A DNA stretch of 15,421 bases from Rhodocyclaceae bacterium (lineage in GTDB: Bacteria; Pseudomonadota; Gammaproteobacteria; Burkholderiales; Rhodocyclaceae): assembly GCA_025361105.1 (NCBI GenBank), contig JANYAW010000097.1, positions 1-15,421 of the forward strand. Direction: 5' to 3'. This document shows positions 6,876-14,203 of the stretch, in pieces; within the stretch, counting starts at the first letter, position 1; every line of letters starts with the position of its first letter. Both the position numbers and the translations under genes were made by a program. The notes under the pieces were generated by a model that ran no database searches, had not been told where the DNA came from, and saw only the letters and a program-made list of their open reading frames with translations.

Positions 6876-7724
6876 TCAGCGATTGTGCTTCGCCATATAA
6901 ACTAGGCGCTCAAACAAATGCACGTCTTGTTCATTCTTGAGCAGCGCACCATGCAATGGTGGAATCGCCGTCTTGTGATCTTTCGAATGCAGCGCTTCTG
7001 GCGGAATGTCCTCGGCTAGCAAAAGCTTGAGCCAGTCGAGTAGTTCGGAAGTCGACGGTTTTTTCTTTAGCCCGGGAATTTCCCGCAGGCCAAAAAATAC
7101 TTCCAGTGCTTCCTTCAGTAAGGCTTGTTTCAAGCCGGGGAAATGCACGTCGACGATTTTGGTCATCGTCTCGCGATCAGGAAATTTGATGTAGTGGAAA
7201 AAGCAGCGGCGCAAAAATGCATCGGGCAATTCTTTTTCGTTGTTCGAGGTGATGAACACCAAAGGCCGTTGCGTCGCCTTGATCGTCTGACGCGTTTCAT
7301 ACACATGAAATTCCATGCGATCCAATTCGCGCAGCAAATCATTGGGAAATTCGATATCGGCCTTGTCAACTTCGTCGATCAAAATCACACACGGCGTTCC
7401 CATCTCAAACGCCTGCCAAAGCACGCCCTTGAGAATGTAGTTGGAAATATCGTTGACCTTCTCGTTGCCCAATTGCGAATCACGCAAACGCGACACTGCA
7501 TCGTATTCATACAAACCTTGCTGCGCCTTGGTGGTCGATTTGATATGCCATTGCAGCAGCGGTACGTTGAGCGCCGCGGCAACTTCCTCAGCCAACATCG
7601 TCTTGCCGGTGCCCGGCTCGCCTTTGATTAACAGCGGTCGCTGCAAAGTCATCGCCGCATTGACAGCCAACATCAAGTCCGGCGTCGCAACGTAATTCTC
7701 AGTTCCAGTAAAGCGCATGTTCAT
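6876..7724 (-). CDS. MoxR-family AAA+ ATPase
   Basis: A 282-residue AAA+ ATPase of the MoxR type, cytoplasmic, usually a chaperone acting with a VWA protein. Walker A GEPGTGKT is at 35-42, Walker B CVILIDEVDKAD at 112-123 and the sensor-1 stretch FITSNNEKELPDAFLRR at 157-173, whose two terminal arginines are arginine-finger candidates. The C-terminal lid region (about 200-282) is present and the length is close to family norms. GGAG seven bases before the ATG at 7724 fixes the start; a second ATG at 7718 is possible. It is separated from the upstream DUF1841 gene by a 118-bp gap carrying a dispersed repeat, so it may have its own promoter. I found no convincing -35/-10 pair there. Confidence 0.94.
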   Translation of the reverse strand: MNMRFTGTENYVATPDLMLAVNAAMTLQRPLLIKGEPGTGKTMLAEEVAAALNVPLLQWHIKSTTKAQQGLYEYDAVSRLRDSQLGNEKVNDISNYILKGVLWQAFEMGTPCVILIDEVDKADIEFPNDLLRELDRMEFHVYETRQTIKATQRPLVFITSNNEKELPDAFLRRCFFHYIKFPDRETMTKIVDVHFPGLKQALLKEALEVFFGLREIPGLKKKPSTSELLDWLKLLLAEDIPPEALHSKDHKTAIPPLHGALLKNEQDVHLFERLVYMAKHNR

Positions 7725-7810
7725 TGTTTCTCCTCAAGTGTTGCGAGTGATTATCGCAAACTTGGTTTGGATGGCGAGCGATGTTGAACGGTGCGATTTG
7801 TTATGACTTA

Positions 7811-7840
7811 ACGGCGTGTCGCCAGCACCAACTGACGAAT
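7811..7840 (+). repeat. Dispersed short repeat, copy B (intergenic)
   Basis: Related to 1638-1662 with substitutions at two inner positions (GTG for GTA, TCG for TCA) and one at the first repeat base, and with similarity continuing through ACGAAT. It lies immediately after the stop of the DUF1841 gene, in the gap before moxR. The orientation is opposite to transcription of the surrounding genes. Confidence 0.75.
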
Positions 7841-7842
7841 TT

Positions 7843-8265
7843 TTACAAACACCGCCGCATACACTCAAGATACGCATCACTATCCGGCGGCAAACCATCA
7901 CGTTGCGCTCGCCACATGGTTTCGCCGAGACATTCCAGTACGGCGTGCAAAGCCGTGTGTCGGTCGCCACTTCGCTGTTGGAGTTGCTCAAAAATTTTGC
8001 GTATCCCTGGCGGTTGGTCGATGGAGAGTTGTTCTTCAATCGCCAAATGCAATGACATATGCAAGAACGGATTGGTTTCGCCTTGTTCGGGTGTCCATTC
8101 ACGCGTCGCTGCATCCGGTGCTTCGAGTAGCGCGTGATATTCGTGATGCCATTCGATGATGTCGGCAGCTAGTGTTTCCAGCGCGGTTGCCGGTAATTTG
8201 CTGCGGCGTTTTTGCCATGTTTCGATAAGAAACTGGCGCGCTTGATCGCGGCTGGGCTTAAACAT
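7843..8265 (-). CDS. DUF1841 family protein
   Basis: A 140-residue acidic soluble protein that I recognise as the betaproteobacterial DUF1841 type, on the basis of MFKPSRDQARQFLIETW at the N-terminus, EWHHEYHALLE, the ETNPFLHMSLHLAIEEQLS core and the C-terminal GDRHTALHAVLECLGETMW. There is no signal peptide or membrane segment. The molecular function is unknown; the histidines of the H-x-x-x-H-x-x-x-E core are notable but I do not claim an enzyme. The start codon overlaps the nth stop by 8 bp (ATGTTTAA), so the two are probably translationally coupled and co-transcribed. Confidence 0.88.
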   Translation of the reverse strand: MFKPSRDQARQFLIETWQKRRSKLPATALETLAADIIEWHHEYHALLEAPDAATREWTPEQGETNPFLHMSLHLAIEEQLSIDQPPGIRKIFEQLQQRSGDRHTALHAVLECLGETMWRAQRDGLPPDSDAYLECMRRCL

Positions 8266-8893
8266 GGGTTTTATTTTTATAGCTGCACAAATCGTTTACC
8301 ACGCAGCGAAAACATTCTGGCGTGCGCGCTTTGCAGGTGTAGCGACCGAGCAAAATCAGCCAATGATGGGCGTGTTGGCGAAATTCCGACGGCACTGACT
8401 TGAGCAGTTTTTGTTCGACGATTTCGACGTTCTTGCCCAAGCCCAAACCGGTGCGATTGGCGACGCGAAAAATGTGGGTATCGACGGCCATGGTTGGTTC
8501 GCCAAAGACGACGTTGAGCACGACATTGGCGGTCTTGCGGCCCACACCGGGCAGGGCTTCCAAGGCTTCGCGGTTGTGCGGCACTTCGCCACCATGCTGT
8601 TGCAAAATTTGCTGTGTGAGTGCAGCAACGTTTTTCGCTTTCGTACGATATAGCCCGATGGTTTGTATGTATTCGCTGATGCCTTCTTCGCCAATCGCTA
8701 ACAAAGATTGTGGTGTCGGATGCGCGCGAAACATCGGCCGCGTGGCGCGATTCACGCCTTTGTCGGTGGCTTGCGCCGAGAGCACGACGGCCACCAGCAA
8801 TTGAAACGGTGTGGCGTATTCCAACTCGGTTTTTGGTTCCGGCTCAATCGCCGCGAGGCGTGCAAAAAATTCCCGACGGGCAGCGAGTTTCAT
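8258..8893 (-). CDS. nth: Endonuclease III (DNA glycosylase/AP lyase)
   Basis: A 211-residue base-excision repair enzyme removing oxidised pyrimidines from DNA and cleaving the abasic site. The helix-hairpin-helix LPGVGRKTANVVL contains the Schiff-base lysine K120, and the catalytic aspartate is D138 in VDTHIFRVANR. The [4Fe-4S] cluster cysteines are C187, C194, C197 and C203, spaced C-x6-C-x2-C-x5-C. These numbers coincide with E. coli Nth, which supports the chosen start. The start overlaps the rsxE stop by 4 bp (ATGA). The rsx-nth linkage matches the E. coli arrangement, and the overlap indicates a shared transcript. Confidence 0.97.
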   Translation of the reverse strand: MKLAARREFFARLAAIEPEPKTELEYATPFQLLVAVVLSAQATDKGVNRATRPMFRAHPTPQSLLAIGEEGISEYIQTIGLYRTKAKNVAALTQQILQQHGGEVPHNREALEALPGVGRKTANVVLNVVFGEPTMAVDTHIFRVANRTGLGLGKNVEIVEQKLLKSVPSEFRQHAHHWLILLGRYTCKARTPECFRCVVNDLCSYKNKTHV

Positions 8894-9585
8894 GCTGCGT
8901 CGGTGGCGGCGACATCGCCATGCGTGTGCTGATGGTGTCGCTGCTCATGCCGTCGTGCAATGGCGCGTGCTTCGAGCCAGTTGCGTCCGGCGACCATAAA
9001 ACCGAGCACGAAAAATGCGCCGGGCGGCAGGATGGCAATCAAGAATCCTGGATACGCTTCCGGCAAAACCTGGATGGCGTGAAGTGAAGGGAAGATCATT
9101 TCTATTCCGGAAAGTATCGTGCCTTGCGCGATGAATTCACGAATCAGCCCCAGCAAACCAATCACCCAAACAAGCCCTACGCCCATCATCAAACCGTCAA
9201 GCGATGAGGCAGCGATACCGTTCTTCGCAGCAAATGCTTCAACTCGCGCGAGCACAATGCAATTGGTGACAATCAGTGGAATGAAAATTCCAAGCACTAA
9301 ATACAAGTCATGGAGAAAAGCATTGAAAGCCAGGTCAATCACCGTTACCAGCGAAGCAATCACCAAAATGAAAACGGGGATGCGAACTTCATAGGGAATG
9401 AAACTCCGCAACGCCGCGATGACCAGATTTGACAACATCATCACGATGATTGTCGCGATGCCCAAACTTACTGCGGTGACAAGTGACGTACTCACGGCGA
9501 GCACGGGGCACATTCCGAGTAGTTGTGCAAGGATGCTGTTTTGCTTCCATGCGCCATTCCAAATGATTTCCTTGTAGGCATTCAT
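8890..9585 (-). CDS. rsxE: Electron transport complex subunit RsxE/RnfE
   Basis: A 231-residue integral membrane subunit of the Rnf/Rsx complex with about six hydrophobic segments. C26 (LLGMCPVLA) and C109 (IVTNCIVL) sit at the two places where RnfA/RnfE and the homologous NqrD/NqrE carry the cysteines of an intramembrane [2Fe-2S] centre. The ATG at 9585 is chosen over the longer in-frame start at 9651: it begins with the family-typical MNAYKEIIWNGAWKQN, has a GGAGG upstream, and overlaps the rsxG stop by 4 bp. The C-terminus is odd: a tail of about 20 residues with six histidines in HEQRHHQHTH, which I would expect to be cytoplasmic and possibly metal-binding. Confidence 0.95.
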   Translation of the reverse strand: MNAYKEIIWNGAWKQNSILAQLLGMCPVLAVSTSLVTAVSLGIATIIVMMLSNLVIAALRSFIPYEVRIPVFILVIASLVTVIDLAFNAFLHDLYLVLGIFIPLIVTNCIVLARVEAFAAKNGIAASSLDGLMMGVGLVWVIGLLGLIREFIAQGTILSGIEMIFPSLHAIQVLPEAYPGFLIAILPPGAFFVLGFMVAGRNWLEARAIARRHEQRHHQHTHGDVAATDAA

Positions 9586-10274
9586 TCCGTGGCCTCCATG
9601 CGCTGATTTGCGGCAAGTGAAAAAAGTTTTGCCTGATGCGCGTCCACCCAACTCAGTGCGCGCGCGCTGGCGTTGGTGACGGCGCGGGCGCTGATGGTTG
9701 CTCCAGCCATCTGATCGAAATTACCCCCATCTTTCTTGACACGCCACAGTGTTTGAGGAACCTCGGAAAATCCCAGTCCGTTGAATTGGGTAATCCATGG
9801 ACGACGCTTGTTCCGGTCTTTTTTGGGATCTATGTAGTCACCCAAACCTGGTGTTTCCTTGTGTTGGGTTACCCGTAGGGCGAGTAATTTCCCTTCTGCA
9901 CTGACTGCCAATAACAAGCCGATTTTTCCTGAATAACCATCGGGCGCAATCGCTTCAACAATCAGTGCAACTGGCCTGCCTTCTCGTCTGGCACGGTACA
10001 CGGTCGTTTCTCCCATCGTATTCAAGGCGGTTTGTGGGGGTAGCAAGACATGGTCGCGCAGCAAGTCATTGTCATACAGACTGACGGGCAGCACTTCATT
10101 GACGAGTCGCAATTTCTCAGCTTCCGCGCTCACTGCGATTTGCGCTTCGGTACTGAGATAAGTACCTGCCACGACGCCGGTGAATACCAGCATGTAGGCG
10201 AGCAGGATGGTCGCTGTGCGCAGAGATACGCGTACGGCAGTTGGCTCACGGTAGCTGGTGTCGGTGTCAGTCAT
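9582..10274 (-). CDS. rsxG: Electron transport complex subunit RsxG/RnfG (flavoprotein)
   Basis: A 230-residue subunit with one N-terminal membrane anchor (about 20-41) and a periplasmic FMN-binding domain. The family motif HKETPGLGDYI is at 138-148. The covalent FMN site is DQMAGATISARAV, with T193 as the expected phosphoester attachment; the usual S/T before GAT is alanine here. The ATG at 10274 is used because it overlaps the rsxD stop by 8 bp (ATGACTGA) and gives a normal family length; the in-frame start at 10331 would add 19 polar residues inside rsxD. Flavinylation would need ApbE, which is not in this window. Confidence 0.94.
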   Translation of the reverse strand: MTDTDTSYREPTAVRVSLRTATILLAYMLVFTGVVAGTYLSTEAQIAVSAEAEKLRLVNEVLPVSLYDNDLLRDHVLLPPQTALNTMGETTVYRARREGRPVALIVEAIAPDGYSGKIGLLLAVSAEGKLLALRVTQHKETPGLGDYIDPKKDRNKRRPWITQFNGLGFSEVPQTLWRVKKDGGNFDQMAGATISARAVTNASARALSWVDAHQAKLFSLAANQRMEATE

Positions 10275-11283
10275 GTTTTGGCTTCGCGTTTGATTTTTGC
10301 CCGAACACTGGCGGCTGGGTGTACATGTCAATGAGTGGTGCTGTGACGTTCATCAACAACACGGCAAACGCTATGCCGTCAGGGTAGCCGCCGAAATGAC
10401 GAATTAGCCAAGTCATCAGCGCTGCGCCTGCGGCGAAGATTAGTTTTCCGCGCGGCGTGGTGCAGCTTGATACTGGATCGGTGACAATAAAAAAAGCGGC
10501 CAACAAAGTGCCACCGCTGAGCAATTCAAACGGGATGCCGTTGAAATGCGCGGGGTCGAGTTGATTTGAAATTCCAGCGACCAAAGATAGCAACAACAAA
10601 AATGCCGTCGGCATATGCCAAGTGATGATGCGTTGTTGCAGCAACCAAAGTCCGCCGAGCAAATATCCACCGGCTATCCAATCCCAACCATACCCCAAGC
10701 GTGGCGTGTTGACGAGCACGGTTTGAACGGTGGTGCTTGCATCTGCGCCATGCAACGCAGTGCGCAAGGTATCCAGTGGTGTGGCCGAGGTGATGGCATC
10801 CATCGTTGATGCGCCAAAAATCAATTCGCAAGCGTGCTGAAAATTAATCGTAGTCGCTACATTCGGCCAGCGCGACATCAATAAGGGATAGGCAACAATC
10901 ATCAGCGCGAATGCAACCATAGCCGGATTGAACGGGTTTTGACCCAGCCCCCCATAGAGGTGTTTGGCCACAATGATGGCGACCAAAGTGCCGACAACGA
11001 TAAGCCACCAAGGCCCGAGCGGCGGGAAGCTCAGGGCAATCAGCCACGCAGTGACCAAGGCCGAACCGTCGCTGGCAAAAAGCCAGATGGGTCGATTGCG
11101 CAGCTTTAACACCAATGCTTCGGCAGCGATGGCGGTGAATGAAGCCAACACGATTTGAATCAATACAGCCGGCCCGAAAAACCAGACGTAGGCGACGATG
11201 CCGGGAATCAGCGCGAGCACCACGCGCAACATTACCGATTGCACGCTTGAAGCTTTGGTCAGGTAGGGAGAGTTGTGAGCCAT
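10267..11283 (-). CDS. rsxD: Electron transport complex subunit RsxD/RnfD (flavoprotein)
   Basis: A 338-residue polytopic membrane subunit homologous to NqrB. Conserved stretches are SDGSALVTAWLIALSFPP (71-88), the GGLGQNPFNPAMVAFA loop (111-126), and DAITSATPLDTLRTA (162-176), which holds the expected covalent FMN threonine T168. The motif here is TSAT rather than the textbook SGAT. The C-terminal part shows the FFIVTDPVSSCTTPRGK segment and further transmembrane helices. The start at 11283 has no good Shine-Dalgarno and lies 59 bp from the rsxC stop, the only sizeable gap inside the rsx cluster; that gap holds copy C of the dispersed repeat. Confidence 0.96.
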   Translation of the reverse strand: MAHNSPYLTKASSVQSVMLRVVLALIPGIVAYVWFFGPAVLIQIVLASFTAIAAEALVLKLRNRPIWLFASDGSALVTAWLIALSFPPLGPWWLIVVGTLVAIIVAKHLYGGLGQNPFNPAMVAFALMIVAYPLLMSRWPNVATTINFQHACELIFGASTMDAITSATPLDTLRTALHGADASTTVQTVLVNTPRLGYGWDWIAGGYLLGGLWLLQQRIITWHMPTAFLLLLSLVAGISNQLDPAHFNGIPFELLSGGTLLAAFFIVTDPVSSCTTPRGKLIFAAGAALMTWLIRHFGGYPDGIAFAVLLMNVTAPLIDMYTQPPVFGQKSNAKPKHD

Positions 11284-11308
11284 GAATTTATCTGTCGATA
11301 TATTTTGT

Positions 11309-11333
11309 CAGTTGGTGCTGGTGATACGCCGTC
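11309..11333 (-). repeat. Dispersed short repeat, copy C (between rsxC and rsxD)
   Basis: The exact reverse complement of all 25 bases of 1638-1662. It occupies the middle of the 59-bp rsxC-rsxD gap. In the direction of rsx transcription it reads in the same sense as copy A does on the plus strand. Confidence 0.8.
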
Positions 11334-11342
11334 AAATAAACT

Positions 11343-13052
11343 TTAAGCGTCCGGTGGCAAATGCGGTTTGGCGTGTTCGCGAATTTCAGCACGCCGTGCC
11401 TCGATTGCGCTGATTTCGGCTAATTGCTCGGCGCTGAGTTGTTGGGTGTTTTGTGGCGTTGTTGTGCCTTGTTGTTCGCGTGCACGCGCTATCGCGGCGG
11501 CAATTAGTGCGGCTTTTTCGTTAGCTTCATTGCTGGTTTCTGCAGTGGAAATTTCAGCTGCGTCCGTGGTGACGACCATTGTGGCGAGTTGTTTTGCCGC
11601 AGCGGCTGCCGCCGCACGGGCAGCTAATCGTGCGGACTTTTCCTGTTCGTCACGCACATCGCGGAATTGCCGAAACTCGAAGCGATCACGCGCTTCATCT
11701 GCCAAGGATTTTTCTTTCTCGCGCGCCCATATTTCGCTCTTGGCGAAACGGTAGTAATCGACCAAGGGAATGTTGGACGGACACACGTAGGAACAGCAGC
11801 CACATTCAATGCAATCGAATAAATGATATTCCTGCGCCTTGCCAAAAATTTTGGCGCGCGAGAACCAATACAACTCCAAAGGTTGCAAATCGGCAGGGCA
11901 GGCAATCGCACATTCGCCGCAGCGAATGCAGGGCATTTCGGGTGCAGGCGGCGGGAAGATTTTGTTCGAGCCTAGCAAAATACAGTTGGTCGCTTTGACC
12001 ACTGGAACCTCATCACCGGGTATCTCAACGCCCATCATCGGGCCGCCCATGATTAAGCGATTGGTGTCTGGTAATGGTTCGCAAGCGGCAATGATGTCTT
12101 TGATGGCGGTGCCAATCAATACGTCGAAATTGCGCGGCGCGCCGACGTTGCCGGCGACTGTCACTATGCGAGAGATCAAAGGTCGACCCAAGCTGATCGC
12201 CTCATAGATGGCGAGCGCTGTCGCCACGTTGAAGCATTGCACGCCATAGTCAATCGAGCGCTTTCCGTGCGGCACTTCAATACCGGTAATCACGCGTATC
12301 AATTGTTTCGCGCCGCCAGCCGGATAGCGCGTCGGCACGGCGACCACCAGTAAATCATCAGTGCGATTATCACCAAATCGCACTGCAGTTTGCATCACGG
12401 CGATGGCTTCCGGTTTGTTATCTTCGATGCCGATGCGGACGTGTTTCGCGCCGAGAATTTCGCGCATCAGCTGCACGCCGCGAACGATGTCGTCGGCACG
12501 CTCGCGCATCAGCATGTCGTCGCACGTGATATACGGCTCGCATTCTGCACCGTTGATGATCAGTGTTTCGATTCCACCCTGACGATCTGCGTTCAGTTTG
12601 AGATGCGTCGGGAAGACCGCGCCACCAAGACCAACCACGCCGGAATCGCGAAGGTAATCGCGGATTTCTTGCGGCGTCGCTTTCTTGTAATCAAACGCTT
12701 GGCAGGCTATCCATTCATCGCGTCCGTCAGATTCAAGCACGATGCACAATGACGACAGACCTGATGGATGTGGCATGCGCCGCATTTCGATGGCAACGAC
12801 GGTGCCTGATGTCGATGCATGCACGGCCGATGAAACATCGCCGTCTGCATCGCCGATGCGTTGACCTTTTTTCACCTGCTCGCCGACAGCAACAATCGGG
12901 CGCGGTGTACCGCCGATGCTTTGGTGCAAAGGAATGACTAGCTCAGTTTGTGCTGGCGATACGCCGATAGACAAGCGGGTTGACGCGTCTTTGTGATAGT
13001 CGGGTTTGACCCCACCATTGAAATCAAACAAAGATTCCAGCAGCGTGGTCAT
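11343..13052 (-). CDS. rsxC: Electron transport complex subunit RsxC/RnfC
   Basis: A 569-residue peripheral subunit that in the family carries the NADH/FMN-type site and passes electrons through two [4Fe-4S] clusters. The N-terminal region (DFNGGVKPDYHKD, then ELVIPLHQSIGG) leads into the SLBB/NuoF-like core with GLGGAVFPTHLKLN and NGAECEPYITCDDMLM. The clusters are C375-C378-C381-C385 and C414-C417-C420-C424. The ATG at 13052 overlaps the rsxB stop by 4 bp and is preferred to the in-frame start at 13184, which would add 44 residues inside rsxB. After about residue 450 there is a charged, alanine-rich tail; it is shorter than the long repetitive tail of E. coli RsxC. Residues 29-36 (IGVSPAQT) are encoded by a relative of the dispersed repeat. 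Confidence 0.96.
   Translation of the reverse strand: MTTLLESLFDFNGGVKPDYHKDASTRLSIGVSPAQTELVIPLHQSIGGTPRPIVAVGEQVKKGQRIGDADGDVSSAVHASTSGTVVAIEMRRMPHPSGLSSLCIVLESDGRDEWIACQAFDYKKATPQEIRDYLRDSGVVGLGGAVFPTHLKLNADRQGGIETLIINGAECEPYITCDDMLMRERADDIVRGVQLMREILGAKHVRIGIEDNKPEAIAVMQTAVRFGDNRTDDLLVVAVPTRYPAGGAKQLIRVITGIEVPHGKRSIDYGVQCFNVATALAIYEAISLGRPLISRIVTVAGNVGAPRNFDVLIGTAIKDIIAACEPLPDTNRLIMGGPMMGVEIPGDEVPVVKATNCILLGSNKIFPPPAPEMPCIRCGECAIACPADLQPLELYWFSRAKIFGKAQEYHLFDCIECGCCSYVCPSNIPLVDYYRFAKSEIWAREKEKSLADEARDRFEFRQFRDVRDEQEKSARLAARAAAAAAAKQLATMVVTTDAAEISTAETSNEANEKAALIAAAIARAREQQGTTTPQNTQQLSAEQLAEISAIEARRAEIREHAKPHLPPDA
12944..12968 (-). repeat. Diverged dispersed-repeat copy D inside rsxC
   Basis: On the minus strand, the central 23 bases match copies A and C except at two positions. 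The sequence lies in frame in rsxC and encodes IGVSPAQT. Reading copies A, B and C in the same frame gives GVSPAPT each time. It may be an in-frame repeat insertion or a chance match; being coding, it is less certain than the other copies. Confidence 0.45.
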
Positions 13053-13609
13053 GAGATTCCGGCTGTCGGATGTAGGGCGACGACAGGATATTTCCACTTC
13101 CACGTTTCCACTGTCTCGTGCAGCGTTTCCATCGTGATGCAATCGACCGGACAAGGCGGCAAACATAGCTCGCAACCCGTACATTGCTCAGCAATGACGG
13201 TGTGCATTTGTTTGGCCGCGCCGACAATCGCATCGACCGGACAAGCCTGAATGCATAAGGTGCAGCCAATGCAAGTTTGCTCATCAATGACAGCTACGGC
13301 TTTAGGTTTTTCAACGCCATGTTCGGCCGAGAGCGACTTGAATTCGCGGCCAAGCAGATCGGCGAGTTTGCGTATACCTTCCTCGCCACCTGGTGGGCAC
13401 TGATTGATTTCCGCCTCGCCACGCGCAATTGCTTGCGCATAAGGTTTGCAGCCCGGATAGCTGCATTGACCACATTGCGTTTGCGGCAAGATCGCGTCAA
13501 TTTTTTCAACCAGCGGGTCGCCTTCAACGCGAAACTTAACCGCCGCGTAACCCAGCGCTGCACCGAGCACGATTGCGCCAAGAGACATTACCAAGATGGC
13601 TTCAAGCAT
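13049..13609 (-). CDS. rsxB: Electron transport complex subunit RsxB/RnfB
   Basis: A 186-residue ferredoxin-like subunit anchored by an N-terminal helix (about 2-24). The family's four-cysteine Fe-S domain is present as CGQCSYPGC...C (C46, C49, C54, C71). Two [4Fe-4S] ferredoxin motifs follow at C113-C116-C119-C123 and C143-C146-C149-C153, each ending in CPVD. The spacing agrees with E. coli RsxB. The start lies 2 bp after the rsxA stop, and the end overlaps rsxC by 4 bp. All cluster ligands are intact. Confidence 0.97.
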   Translation of the reverse strand: MLEAILVMSLGAIVLGAALGYAAVKFRVEGDPLVEKIDAILPQTQCGQCSYPGCKPYAQAIARGEAEINQCPPGGEEGIRKLADLLGREFKSLSAEHGVEKPKAVAVIDEQTCIGCTLCIQACPVDAIVGAAKQMHTVIAEQCTGCELCLPPCPVDCITMETLHETVETWKWKYPVVALHPTAGIS

Positions 13610-13611
13610 GG

Positions 13612-14196
13612 CTATTTGTATTTGTCGAGACCAGCGAAACCCATAAACGCGAGGCTGATCAAACCGGCGGTAATCATGGCAATCGCGGTACCGCGAAAAT
13701 GCACGGGAACGTCTGCGCCTTCAAGGCGCTCGCGCAGTGTTGCGAACAGAATCAGCGCCAGCGAAAACCCGACTGCGCTACCGAATCCAAACAACAGCGA
13801 CTCGACGAAATTGTATTTGAGTGTGACATTGAGCAAGGGCACTCCAAGCACCGCACAATTGGTGGTGATGAGCGGCAAATAAATACCCAAAACCTGATGC
13901 AGCAAGGGACTGACTTTTTGTATCACCAGCTCAGTCAATTGGACAATGGCGGCAATCGTCACGATGAACGAAAGCGTGCGCAGATATTCCAGTCCGTTGG
14001 GCTGCAACAGCCAACGATCAATCACAAAACTACTGCCGCAAGCCATAGTCAAGACAAAGGTGGTTGCCGCACCCATGCCAAGCGCCGTTTCGAGTTTTTT
14101 GGAAACCCCCATGAACGGGCACAGCCCAAGTATTCGAACGAAGACGACGTTGTTGACCAGCACGGCACCGAGGACGACGAAAAAGTATCCAGTCAT
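13612..14196 (-). CDS. rsxA: Electron transport complex subunit RsxA/RnfA
   Basis: A 194-residue integral membrane subunit with about six transmembrane helices, paralogous to RsxE in inverted topology. Family motifs are VLVNNVVFVRILGLCPFMGVS at the N-terminus and LPLITTNCAVLG in the middle, giving C26 and C114 as the likely [2Fe-2S] ligands at the pseudo-symmetric interface with RsxE. Its length is nearly that of the E. coli protein. It begins 7 bp after pyrD ends, so the rsx genes are probably transcribed from the pyrD promoter; no separate promoter is visible in the 7-bp gap. Confidence 0.97.
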   Translation of the reverse strand: MTGYFFVVLGAVLVNNVVFVRILGLCPFMGVSKKLETALGMGAATTFVLTMACGSSFVIDRWLLQPNGLEYLRTLSFIVTIAAIVQLTELVIQKVSPLLHQVLGIYLPLITTNCAVLGVPLLNVTLKYNFVESLLFGFGSAVGFSLALILFATLRERLEGADVPVHFRGTAIAMITAGLISLAFMGFAGLDKYK

Positions 14197-14203
14197 GATT
14201 AAG

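Noticed and set aside
9586..9651. A 22-residue N-terminal extension of RsxE
   Set aside because: The ATG at 9585 has a GGAGG and a 4-bp overlap with rsxG, and begins at the conserved family N-terminus.
11560..11640. The alanine-rich run near the RsxC C-terminus as a possible mobile or repeat insertion
   Set aside because: RsxC proteins commonly end in Ala/Lys-rich low-complexity tails, so this is expected.
13053..13184. A 44-residue N-terminal extension of RsxC
   Set aside because: It would overlap rsxB by 136 bp, while the ATG at 13052 gives the typical 4-bp coupling and the family-like N-terminus.
13573..14202. A 209-codon open frame on the plus strand opposite rsxA
   Set aside because: Its composition is low in hydrophobics and rich in Q, N and H, typical of the complement of a membrane-protein gene; rsxA is certain.
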